Assembly: GCA_014529385.2 (NCBI GenBank)
Contig: CM043966.1
Coordinates: 142,887,711-142,951,710, forward strand
DNA from: Adiantum capillus-veneris
Taxonomy: Eukaryota; Streptophyta; Polypodiopsida; Polypodiales; Pteridaceae
DNA length: 64,000 bases
Direction of reading: 5' to 3'
Positions 47,965 through 59,697 of the stretch are shown one piece after another (position 1 is the first letter of the stretch; every line of letters begins with the position of its first letter). A program made the translations under genes and the position numbers. The notes under the pieces are model-generated. The model was given only the letters and a program-made list of their open reading frames with translations. It was not told the DNA's origin and searched no databases.

Positions 47965-48844
47965 CCTCGGCAGCGGTGCCAAATGTGGGACGCATGTCTA
48001 ACCTCACCATCCTATCTTATTGTAGTATTAGCGAGAACCAAGATTAATTTGTCAAACCATGGGACGAAGCTGACTCGACTAGTGCATAGAGGCTACAAGA
48101 GGTTGTCAATCTCTTGGAAAACAACTAACAACTCGCATCTAACTCAAGCTACACTCAAGTGACTAAAATCACCAAAAGCCAATCGCTCATCAGCAAGCAA
48201 ATCACATCCGTTACAGCATCAAATGACATCCAAATGTAACGAAACTTCTAGGACAAGTTTATAAGACCTAAGCACACATGCCTATGGCTTCAAACCCCAC
48301 TTTAGGTCAAGTTCCAAAATCGCGATTATTAACAGTAGTGGATTTTTTACCTAGTCGTTTTCGACCCAAAATGCATCTAAATGCTTAGCAATGATGCCCC
48401 AATACCCCACCTATGCTTAGTTTTTGATTTGAAAGTGTAAATTCCTAGTTATGATGAAATTAGGCCGCGGGTCGGCGATGCCAAAAGCTACGAAATACTG
48501 TGAACTGCTTACATCAATGCGTAGAGCTCTTACCTGCGGTTGTAATGCAACAAACGCATTCGCAATGTGACAACCGGAGAGTGTGTAGGAAGCGCAAGAA
48601 GGAGAGTAGTGAGCGTCGTTAGCTCATGCTGTGTATTTCTTATCCAAAAACTTATAAAAATTGGCTTTTATACCTTAGCCAAGGTTTTTGGGTGGTCAAA
48701 AGTGATAATCTGGAGTTCTACCAAAGCTGGGAATTGAATGGCTGATACAATCTGAAAGCTTGTAGCCCCGGCTCATTACTTACAAGGTTTATTAAGAAAA
48801 CAGGAGTTACAACAAATGGTGTCTACGTTAGCTTGCTGCTAACA
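47965..48844 (-). repeat. G3 primer site and 5' LTR
   Basis: cctcggcagcggtgcca (47965-47981) is the tRNA-Asp site with three mismatches. The LTR (47984-48844, 861 bp) on the minus strand starts TGTTAGC with a GTTAGC/GCTAAC hairpin and ends GTCCCACA. A TATAAAAG box reads leftwards near 48665-48675. Confidence 0.72.
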
Positions 48845-48959
48845 GATATCAATGAGCAACTTATTCTACAGGTAAAGTCATTTCAGACAGTTCCCTTGTG
48901 TAGACTGTTCTTAATGCCTTACCAGATTCTTACTAGACTTTGCTAGTACTTGGAGACTT

Positions 48960-51193
48960 ATGACCCAAGGAAATCCTGAAGTTGTCAAGTTTGATGCATT
49001 ATGCACATTGCTGTTGCAAGAGTCCCTTTCCAGAAAAAATAGGACTAGACAGCGTGCAGTTGAAGAGGCTTTTATTGCTTCTCAAAGAAAGGGTGGTAAT
49101 AGCAATACAACCACTTCTTATGGTTCTGCTGCAAGTGACAAAACTTATGGTCCTAATGCTTCTGCTGGCAGTAATTCGTCTGGAAATTCTGGTGATAAGG
49201 GCAAAAAGAAGACGCATTGCCATTATTGTAAAGCTAATAATCACTTGATCAAGCAATGTTCTATGTTGAAGGCCAAAGAGGCTAAGAAGAAAGAGGGTGG
49301 TTCCACTGCAAATGCTGATTCCACTACAAATGCAGCCATTGTTGAGTCTTCTGTGAAAGGAGACAGTGATGATGATGTTGATGCAGAATGGGCTTTTAGC
49401 GTAGAGTGCACTTACAATCCTGTTTTCCATGATGCATGCTTGTCAATTGCTGCAAATTCACATGTGTGGTATTTCAACAGTGGTGCTACAAAGCACATTA
49501 CCTCACATCGTGAATTGTTCACCTCTCTTGAGTCTGCCCCTCATGGAAATTCAGTCACTTGTGCCAACAATGCCTCTTATTCGGTTCAGGGAGTTGGAAT
49601 GATTCTGCTTACTGCTGCTAATGGTAGTTCTTTCACACTTGTTGATGCTCTTTATTTACCTGGGATCAAGAAGAATCTTATGTCTGTATCTACACTTACT
49701 AGACTTGGACTTGTAGTCAAATTTGTGGATGACAGATGTACAGTTCATGATCTCAGTTTTGGTGATGAAATCGTTGCATCAGGGCTTTTGTGTCATGGGT
49801 TGTATAAGCTCACTTTGTATGACAAGTGTGGACAAAATTTTGCAAATGCAGTTGAAGATTCAAGGGCTATTTCAGATGCAAAACTTTGGCATGCACGTTT
49901 TGGTCATCTGAATTTTGCCAGTTTGCTGCGTTTGCAAAAATCTGATATGGTTGCTTCTTTGCCGCCTCTTGAAGCACCTGTCAAACATGTTTGTAAAAGT
50001 TTTATTTTGGGTAAGATGCAACGTTCTAAGTTTCCAAAGGATGGTTCAGTTCGGGCCACAAGCAAGTTACAGCTTGTGCATAGTGATGTTTGTGGGCCCA
50101 TGCAAACTCCGTCCTTGGGTAATTACCTTTACTTCGTGACTTTCATTGATGATTACTCCAGGCATGCATGGGTATTTCTGCTTAAAGCGAGTCCGAAGTT
50201 TTTATGTGCTTCAAATAATTTCTGGCTATGGCTCAAAATTTATCGAAATGTACTATGGGCACCCTCCATTCCGATCGAGCGGGGGAGTATATGTCTCATG
50301 AATTTAATGCATTTATGGCTAGTCGTGGGATAAAACACCATTGTACAATGCCTTATACACCTCAACAAAATGGTGTTGCTGAGAGAAAAAACAGGTCACT
50401 TACGAAAATGGCACTATGTATGGTCAAAAGTCAAGCTTTGCCGCATTCTTTTTGGCTTGAGGCCATCATGTGTGCCACTTATGTACTAAACATGTGTCCT
50501 ACGAAAGCTTTGCAGACTATTACTCCATATGAAGCATGGCATGATAGAAAGCCTTCTATTGAGCACATGCGTGTTTGTGGTTGTTTGGCATATGCTTTGG
50601 TGCCACAAACACAGCACAGAAAATTGGATGATAAGGCTATCAAATGTATTTTTGTTGGTTATAGTGCTAAAAGCAAAGGTTACAGGTTTTATAATTTGCA
50701 AACAAAGTGTATTTTGGTTTCACGGGATGTAGTGTTTGTGGAAGATTATGTTCAACCCTTGTTGTTATGTACTAGAGACAGTAATGTAAGCTCACAGGAC
50801 ATTTATGACACTTTGTTGCCTCTTTTCAGTGGTGGAAATACGAATGTAAGTCCCAATGAGGCAATTTTACAGCCTATGGGGGTTTCTGAAAATGTTACAA
50901 ATCAACCTATTACTGATGCAGATGTACATGATGTACTTGATGAGGAAAGGGTTGAAAATGAGCAGGCTAGAGGTATGCCAAAATGGCTGGTGCATACATT
51001 GCGTGATAGTAAATTGGATGCGCCTTTGTTTAGTGGTACTCGTTCAGGCTCTCCCATGCATCTTATGCATCGGATTGTTATGCTTTGGTTGCGTCTAGCT
51101 TACATGATGTTGAGGAGCCTCTGTCTTTTGATAAAGCACAAAGTTCAGAGAATTGGATGGCTGTCATGCAATCAGAATATGATGCACTTATAG
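48960..51193 (+). pseudogene. Copia C gag, protease and integrase
   Basis: Gag end with knuckle CHYCKANNHLIKQC. The protease reads WYFNSGATKHIT, where the catalytic Asp is Asn. The pre-integrase finger has HARFGHLN but CKSF in place of CxxC. The integrase core has HSDVCGP, then after a shift (50228-51193) LHSDRAGEY and PQQNGVAERKNR, followed by the integrase C-terminal part. Confidence 0.88.
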
Positions 51194-52732
51194 AAAATGA
51201 CACATGGACTTTATGTGATTTGCCTCCTGGCGAAAAGGCCATTGGTACGAAGTGGGTGTACAAGCTGAAATGCAAGCCGGATAGTGAGATCGATCGCCAT
51301 TAGGCTCGACTTGTTGCAAAGGGTTATGCACAGCAAAAAGGCATAGATTATGAAGAGACTTTTGCTCCCACTTGTCGTATGACTACTGTGTGTTTTCTAT
51401 GTGCATTGGCAGCTCATTTTGATTGGGATGTACATCAATCAGACATTGTTACTGCTTTCTTGAATGGTGACATATTTGAGGAAGTTTATGTAACGCAGCC
51501 TCGCGATTTTGTCAAGAAAGGACAAGAGGACAAAGTGTGCAAATGTAACAAGGCTTTGTATGGGTTGAAGCAATCTCCCGGTGCTTGGTATGAGAAAGTT
51601 GACACTCGTTTGGTCAAACAAGGCTTTCGGAACAGTCCAACAGAAAGCACATTGTATGTAAAGCGTGAGGGTGATGTACTTCTCATTGTGGTTCTTTATG
51701 TAGATGATTTGTTGATCACTGGACCAAAATGAGAGACATATTGCTGAATTTAAGGCTGATTTAAATGCTACTTTCAAGATAAAAGATTTGGGGCTATTGC
51801 ATCATTACTTGGGTATACAGTTTAAGCAGTGTGATGGTGGTATTGCCTTGTGTCAGAAACGTTACATAGAGACATTGCTATGTAAGTTTGGACTTGAGGA
51901 TTGCAAACATATTGCCACTCCCATGGAAACGGGTTTGAAATTAAGTCTTCATGACGCTGGTGATCCTACTGATGTCACTCTTTACCAAACTGTTGTTGGA
52001 TGCCTCATTTATGTATGCAACACGAGGCCAGATATTCAGTTTGCAGTCTCACAGGTCAGCAGATTTATGCATAGCCCAAGGTCTAAGCATTGGCAGGCTG
52101 TCAAGAGGATTTTTCGCTACCTTAGTGGCACTTTACATCTTGGCTTGTTTTATCCCAAGGGGGATCATTGCCACCAGACTTACATGCTTTTTCGGACTCA
52201 GATTGGGCTGGTTGTTTTGACACGCGTGTGTCCAGAAGTGGTTTTTTTTTCATGCTTGGTAGTTCATGAATATCATGGTTGAGCAAGAAGCAACCTACTG
52301 TGGCCACTTCAAGTTGTGAGGCTGAGTACAGAGCAGTCTTCACAGCTACCGTTGAGTGTGTATGGCTCAAACGCCTTATGGATGATTTGGGTGTTGGACA
52401 GGACACTGCCAACACTATCTACACTGGCAGTTGCGAGGAACCCAGTTTTTCATGCTCGCACAAAGCACATTGAGGTGCATTACCACTATGTTAGGGAGAG
52501 GCTCTCAGCAGGAGAGATCAGCTTGGCTTATGTGCCAACACAGGACAACCTTGCAGGTCTTTTCACAAAGGCTTTGTCTCATGAGAAGCTTGAAGCTTTC
52601 CTAAAGCGTTGGGCTTACTCCCCTTTGTGGACTGATCATGTCCTCAGGGCATGGCACTTCCCTTTACTCATGTGCCAGCTCTCGTTCACCGCATCACTCC
52701 AGGGGGGATTTGTTACCATACACATGTGGTAG
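51085..52732 (+). pseudogene. Copia C reverse transcriptase and RNase H
   Basis: SENWMAVMQSEYDALIENDTW and GTKWVYKLK open the RT. A TAG stands where Lys is usual before ARLVAKGYAQ. Catalytic YVDD is present (LYVDDLLITG). RNase H follows in three frames, with KKQPTVATSSCEAEYRA and TKHIEVHYHYVRE. Confidence 0.88.
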
Positions 52733-52936
52733 TGATGTGTGTGAACACACTAGGACCACCGGGGCATTTTTTCCCTTTTAGGAGGTTTTTTCCCCCGTGC
52801 ATTGTATATACGCCCATCACTCTAGGGCTATATATCTTTCCATTACACAGTGAGTAACACACTCTCTATTGTGTGCCTTGAGCTTCCTTCGTCTTCTCCA
52901 AGCAGTGTGCGTTTCTTTGCAACCCTAATTCCAACA
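52711..52936 (+). repeat. Copia C 3' LTR
   Basis: Preceded by the polypurine tract ccaggggggatt. Starts TGTTACC, has a tatatatc box near 52830, and ends CCAACA at 52936. Confidence 0.78.
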
Positions 52937-53011
52937 GTGCACATCCACCATAGCACATCTCCAACTTGGCGCATAATCGGTGTAGCTCATGTTAGCCACT
53001 GCTAACACTGG

Positions 53012-54259
53012 GGGGAAACAAATATGAGAAAAGAGGTAGAAGAGGGTGAAGAGAAGTATTTCTTAAGAAAAAGAAAGTAATACTTTATAGTATGTTTACT
53101 CCATGAGCAAACTTTTAGCATAGCTAGATAATAGAAAAAAAAAGGAGCTTACTTGCTTGGATGTGCATCCATAGGCAAGTCCTTGAGCATGAAGAGCCTG
53201 TGTTTGGTTTTGAATCTCCACTTGTAAGGTAGGATTACCTAAAACTTTTGAAGCTTGCCACCAAGGTAGTTGACAATTTTTCGACCATCATCAAGGATTA
53301 CATGTGTTGAATCCATGTTGTCAATATTAATCATGCTCTCTTGATCATGTTGTGTCATGATTACAGTTCCTTGTATGTGTATACTATCTTTTTCTTTGGC
53401 ACTTTCAAAACCTTAGTTAGTACTCTTAGTAACGCTTGACATAAGCACTCAAGTATCCACATTCGAGGCTTAGAATGTTGTTAATTGCAAAGAGCAATGG
53501 AGTGGATTTGACAGTGTGATGTTAACACTTATTCCTATCGAGCTTGCTAATAGCTCAATAATGGTTAAGCCATAGGAAAATCTGGAAAGACTCCATTATT
53601 AAAACCATAGTTTCATATTGTTTCCTCTAACCCCTGCAAAACAGGCATGCCAAAATAGATAATAAATCTCAATCCCACTTACCCTATCACAATGAACAAC
53701 TCTAACCTTTCATAGATTACTGAAGGACCTCTCTTTTCAGGTAAGAGAAGAGAAACCTATGCTCTGATACCAATGTCAGGGGATCTGATACTTTTATGTA
53801 ATCCCAACAAAATTAACTTATAAAAGGAGAGTTTTCCATTAAAAGGATTCTTTGGAGAAGAACCGTAGATAGTGCTGGGTTGATTTTATAACATCATTTA
53901 CGCTTCAAATCATGCAACATAACTTGAATATATAAAGACATTATGATTAACTTTTTGAGGACCGGATTTTCTTGGAGCCAACCCCCCTCCAAAAGGACTT
54001 TGTATTATAATTATGTGATTCGATTAACCACATATGGTGTAACCCTCCTTCCCAAGCCTAAACACATCAATGGGGAGAAATAAATATGAGAAAAGAGGTA
54101 GGTGAGGGTGAAGAGAAGTATTTCTTAAGAAAAAGAAGTAATCCTTTATAGTATGCTTACTCCATGAGCAAATTTTTAGCATAGCTAGAATAATAGAGAA
54201 AAAAAAAGGAGCTTACTTGCTTGGATTTGCATCCATAGGCAAGTCCTTGAGCATAAAGA
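53012..54259 (-). repeat. Direct repeats and tRNA-Met primer site of a small LTR element remnant
   Basis: 53012-53194 and 54072-54259 are over 90% alike by eye. Between them, gctctgatacca (53761-53772) is a minus-strand tRNA-Met primer site, followed after one base by TGTCAGG, an LTR edge at 53774. This fits a short minus-strand element whose left LTR is truncated at about 53010, beside copia C. No gene is visible. Confidence 0.55.
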
Positions 54260-54284
54260 TCATCTCTTGAGCTCTTGCATGTTG

Positions 54285-54285
<1 letters not shown>

Positions 54286-54376
<91 letters not shown>
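54286..54376 (+). repeat. Compound (TG)n(AG)n microsatellite
   Basis: About 22 TG units followed by about 24 AG units. Confidence 0.95.
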
Positions 54377-54379
<3 letters not shown>

Positions 54380-56730
54380 TGGCCACAAGGGGCACATGAG
54401 GGTGTGAGAGAGTCAGAGGGAATGCTAGAAAAATCTTATAAGCCCCTTCTTTTTTATCTTCCACACTTGCCAAAAATTCCCAAATAGAATACTAGTTATA
54501 TGGACAAATGATAAGTTAAGACTTAAAGTGCAAATTGATGCATGATCCAACACATGTCTCCCTCCCCCCGCCCCCTTTCTCTATTCTTCCCAAAATTGGC
54601 CCCCTCCTCCTTTTGGACTTATCTGTAGCTAAGAAACACATACACACACTTATCTACTATCCATTAAGCATACGTGAGCTACTTTGGACATGTGGCTTGG
54701 ATAAACTTGATAGATAAATATAAGAGTTTATTTTCAAAATAGGGAAGTTCATTCAACCTTAGTCTTTTGCTTTTTCCTTCCATTAATTGAAAACCATAGT
54801 CTTATCTTCAACTTAACTAGCTCACGTGCAAGACTTTTGGACTATCCTTTGTGAAGTTGACCCGGACTAGAATTTACTTGCTTATTTAGGACCTGTCAAA
54901 TTAGGATGGACTCAGGTAAAAATTGAACTTATCCTTGGGCTTTGGAGTTTCCCCTCTTGTGCAAAATCTTAACACAAATCTTGGGAGATACTATGAAGTT
55001 GGTCCCGAAATCTGCTAAATTTAGACCAACTTTGGTAAGCTTCAACTTTACCCTAAGGCTTCCCAAACTTCATACTTGGAGTCTAATGAGTAAATTTGAT
55101 TGCTACAAATTTGTATAATTTATTTCTGTTTTAAGACTCCTATATTGCTTTAAATAATCCTCTTTGTCATGTACCTTTGATCAAGACTCGAGGTAGATTT
55201 ATCCTTTCTTGGTTTGTTTCTTTAATTGAGATAATTAAATAGCAATTATTCTTACTCTTTTCTTTTATAGACTTCTTTCCTTTGGTCCCAAGACTTTGAT
55301 TGAACTAAGTCTTGAAGGAATTTAATAAATTTCTCTTGTTCTCTTTTATTCTCCCTAGACTTAAGTGACCAAGTTAAGATGAAAAATACTTTTACAAATT
55401 TATTAAAAAAAATTATGACAAATTAGTTTTAATAAACATCTTACACTTTTCATCCTTCAACTAGCAATTACTTAATTCCACAAAAGCGATTCTAGTACTC
55501 GAGTCACCCATTGCTTTCTACCACATCATTTCATGTGTAATTTCACCATAATATCTAATCTAAGAATGGAGAATTTCTCATTGTTAAATACCTCTTGATT
55601 AGGTAACATTGATTTATGATTCCACATGTTCAATACATCCTCAAAATGGAATTGGAATTGGGTTAAATAGACTGAAACTAATCTCAAGTAATTAGATTAC
55701 TAGTTTCTCGAACTAAGCTAAGGACTTAATCGATCTTTTTTCCTTTAGCCACATACATTACATCATTTATGATTTTTTAAACGTTGTTTTGGCTTGCAAA
55801 AATCTCAGTTTTTTTTAAACTTTTCCTCTCGCAAAACCAAGGATTGTCTTTGGTTCTGGTTCAGCTTTAGGGGGCCAATCAATAGATTTTTCACCTATAG
55901 ATAGAAACTTGGTGCTTATCGCCTTGGTGTCCTCCAAACACATTTAATGAGTGATTTTCCATACCTAAATTGAATGAATTGTATATTAGATCCAATATTT
56001 GATTGGTTCCCTCATAACCCAGAAAGGGTTAATATTTTGAAGGAAAATTTTGAATATGAACTGGTGAAGAAATAACCCGCAAAATGTTCGTCAACTTGAT
56101 GCTCCATTTGACTTCCAAACATGAAGAGTTCAATACATGCCATCATACTCTCAACTTTTGTATGATTGTTTATAATTATTACTTCATTACACAAACCTTG
56201 AACCTACTCGTTACACCGTCCAGCATCATGCTTGTCATACGTGTCTAAGCAACTTGCATGAATTCCCACCTCTCCAATAAGTATCTTAGTAATCGAAGCG
56301 GAGTGAGTTGCATCGCCAAAAACCATTGCTTCTTTTGCACTCAGATTCTGGCAATCAATAGATTTGGAAAACAAAACTGCTTGAGAGACAAATTTAGTTT
56401 GATTTTCAACACGTCGATCGAAATAAAGTTATTTTTCTAGTAGTACAAGAGCCCAAGAATTTACAAATTTTTCCATTTGCATTACAATGTCGCATGTATT
56501 TGAAATACCTGTTGGAGTCGTCAATATACAAGGCATTCCTATTCTTTCTCCAAGAATCTTGTTGCATCAAACCCATCTCCAAATAAGGGACTATATTAAA
56601 CCAAACTCTTGCCAAATCCTTGAGATTGTAAAGAAACACACCTGAGCTTATTTGATTCATCGAAGTTCTTGATTCTCCAAGTAGACGTTTCAACTTACGG
56701 AAATCATGCTCATTGTGAAAACCTAGGGTG
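54377..56730. other. AT-rich region without recognisable genes
   Basis: Only short frames. The longest (56406-56741, minus, 111 codons) has no recognised motif. I see no LTR ends or primer sites. Confidence 0.6.
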
Positions 56731-56735
56731 AGAAT

Positions 56736-56770
56736 TGTCAAAGTCGACGATGCAGAAGGTAGAGACCAAG

Positions 56771-56809
<39 letters not shown>

Positions 56810-58727
56810 TCCTGAAACAATCAACCTTGGCAATGAATAACTAATACAATGTACAATGGGGGCAAGGGGTCACATATATACCCACCTCACTAAATTGCCC
56901 TACCCAGACTTTGGCAAATAAGTAAAATAAATACCTAAAAGCCAAAATAAATAATGTAATCACTTTGGGCAATTCACTCGAGATGCCAAAACTCTTAACA
57001 TCCTCTTTGCAGCTCATAGTGGACATCAATAGTGAGACCAAGTCAATAAAGAAGCTACAATAAGCACCCCAACAGCTGTTGACTATTGGATACACCTCGG
57101 ATTTGCTAACCTCAACTTTGTACCTTAGAAGAATGCCATCTTGAGCATCAGTTGCCTCATAGAAAATTGAACTATAGACCACACTACGCCCAAGAATCCT
57201 TATTCAAGAACTATGAACACATCATGTCCAAAATACTCCAAAATAATGAACTGTGGAACACATCCTATCCATAATCCGACCAAAAACAATGGATTAACGC
57301 ACACATCTATAGTGTTTAAAATACAAATGATTGGTTCCTTGCCAGATGCATATGCCTTGAACTTCCGACCCACAAGTTCAAACACCGATAACTTGAACTC
57401 CAACACAAGGGTCCAGATTAATTATACGGAGCCCTTCTTGCCCATGTTTGCCACTCGCAAGCTTCTCTCCGGCTGAAGCTAGTGGCGACAACTGGCCTCT
57501 GACTAGAAATCTAGTGTAGTGGCCACCACTATGGTCGCCGCCACGTGTGCCATGCCAATCTTCACTGTCAAATCTATATCATCGTTATCTATGTCCAGCT
57601 TGCCTTTGACTTTGTCTCTTTGTGAGTTCTTGCTTTTTTCTTTGGCTTCAAACTCCCGAGCCAAACAAAGCGCTATGTCACATTTATAACAATTGTTGCA
57701 AGACCTCGTGGGTACCGAGGCAGCTAACTAAGTATTAGTACTATTGTCCTTGTCAAGCTTGCATTTACCTTTGTCCTCTAGTAAACTCGTCCATTTGCTT
57801 TTGGCTTCACAATCTCGAGCCAAGCAAATCGATTGTTTCCTTGAGAACTGTGGTTGAGCATAGACCGCTAATTGAGAGTTGTTAATCCGGTTTCCATAGC
57901 CGATGGTTGGTTTTGGTCATTGTCGTCACAGGCGCTCAAGCAAGGGGGGCCTTCCTAAAGTCGAAAGATCTGGAAATTTGTTCCTTCTCGCACCCTAAAA
58001 GGGTGGTCACACAATCCCCAAGCCGCTCCTTAACACTGATGTGCCTCTTCTCTTTGTTGCTTTCCCAAAGCCGATCCCGAGATTAATGTCCTTCACGAAC
58101 CTTTACCACATCTCCCAAAGCCGATCCATTTAGAACAAGGTCTCTTCAATGCCCTTTCCAATAGTTCACCGTGAACGGAAATAAAAATGATGGCAATATC
58201 TTTGTACGTGTAACAACAAGAGAGGGCATGGTCAACAATGGAAGGAGGGCCCACAACAGTGTTTCAAAACGCTGTCTACGCAAGGTGTGCAGAGAGATAC
58301 CGTCGTAGGCGACGGCAAGGGAAAGCAACAGGGGCGTATCAAAATGCTAATGGGGTGGGTTGGCGTCATTGGTCGCTCCAAGAAGCGGCACCGAGGGCGT
58401 TTCAAAAAGCCAGGAGGTGTAGTGCCTAGCGAGAGTGTCTCTTGCGAGCTTGCCTTTGTCGTCCACTACTGCGAGCAACGTTTTAAAATGCTAACGCTGG
58501 GGTAGCAATAGAACTCCATGCCACTTGGCATGGTCAACAATGCCGGTCAGTGTCTTTCAAAACACCACACCATAAGCTAAAAAATGATGCCGATCAAAAT
58601 GTCACCAAAAACGTTGCAAGGCCTTTGCCTTTCTCTTCTCCACGCGCAGGTGCTTCTCCTCGCCAAGGTCGCGAAGCACAAAGCTCTGATACCATGTCAA
58701 AGTCGACGATGCAAGAGCATAGAGACA

Positions 58728-58765
<38 letters not shown>

Positions 58766-58955
58766 CTTGAACCAATCAACCTCGACAATGAATAACTGAT
58801 ACAATGTACAATGGGGGCAAGGAGTCACATATATAACAATCTCAATAAATTGACCTACCCAGACTTTGACAAATAAGTAGAATAAATACAGTAAGGCCAA
58901 AATAAATAATGGGATCAATTTAGGCAATGTCACTTGAGATGCCAAAACTCTAACA
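56736..58955 (-). mobile_element. Nonautonomous 2.2-kb LTR element with TSD AGAAT
   Basis: LTRs of 265 bp (56736-57000) and 261 bp (58695-58955) start TGTCAAAG and end TAACA. AGAAT flanks both sides (56731-56735 and 58956-58960). On the minus strand TGGTATCAGAGC (58694-58683) directly abuts the right LTR, and aaagagga abuts the left one as polypurine tract. Both LTRs hold a (GA)n tract. The 1.7-kb interior encodes no gag or pol domain I can see. The LTRs differ at roughly one position in eight, so it is an old insertion. Confidence 0.85.
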
Positions 58956-58960
58956 AGAAT

Positions 58961-59697
58961 TCCTTCAGTATTGGTTGAAGGAACATTTGTCGAGGACAGG
59001 TTTGAAATGCCTTCCTCATGAGCTGAATTTAGATAATATCAAACTTTCTCCATGCCTAGCTTGAGACCTTGGAAACTCAATTGAGTCAGATAAATTATAC
59101 TTGAGGTAGGCTTTTTGTCAGTAATGTGACATTTCATAGAACACATGAGCTCCAAAGAGTCGAATATAAGCTTCCATCTTATAGAAGAGCACTTAGACTA
59201 CAATAGGATTTGACGCCCATCTGCTCTTCTTAAGGCTTATTCTTCTCAGTATGAATATCAAAATTTTCATGAATCTACTATAAGTAGGGCTTGTTTCAAA
59301 TTTTCCTTCTAGATGAAAAGGAGATAAAATAGGTTGCATAAAGATGCCAATTTGTGAAATCGCAGTTTCACTCAATCTTCATGTCTTTCCAATATGCTAG
59401 TCGAGAAGGGTTGAAAATAAAAATTCTAGTTATATCGTTCACAACAAACATTCCACCTTATATTCTTCACCAAACATGTTGCTTAGGTTAAAACAATTTT
59501 ACTTGTAATTTTCGTGATACTTCATCGTTAAAAAGGGCAAAAGAAAATATGCCCTTCCATAGGGAAGAGTACTACTTCCCAATGCCTGTCTTTTGAAAGA
59601 ATAGGGAGCCCTTCAATTCCTGACTGATGTTTTCCTCTCAGTGTTACAATGATGCCCAATTTTGATATAATGATATCACATTCCAACTGGTACAGCA
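58961..59697. other. Region downstream of the P450 gene
   Basis: No gene recognised. It presumably includes the P450 3' UTR near its right end; I see no clear polyadenylation signal that I would trust. Confidence 0.5.

Larger units (their letters stand above)
38014..48844 (-). mobile_element. Athila-like Ty3/gypsy element G3, 3' LTR missing
   Basis: Minus strand: LTR 47984-48844, tRNA-Asp primer site 47965-47981, 1.9-kb leader with tandem repeats, gag, protease, RT, RNase H, integrase. Same domain order and gag start (MNLRSGRV) as G1 but with frame changes at most domain borders, so it is the older copy. No second copy of its LTR is found to the left; the G2 LTR begins there instead. Confidence 0.88.
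48900..52936 (+). mobile_element. 5'-truncated Ty1/copia element copia C
   Basis: From a partial gag through protease, integrase, RT and RNase H to a 226-bp 3' LTR. The 5' LTR, primer site and gag N-terminus are absent; the element begins close to the G3 LTR edge. Frameshifts at about 50200, 51070, 51730 and 52190 and a TAG at about 51301 mark it as old. Confidence 0.88.
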
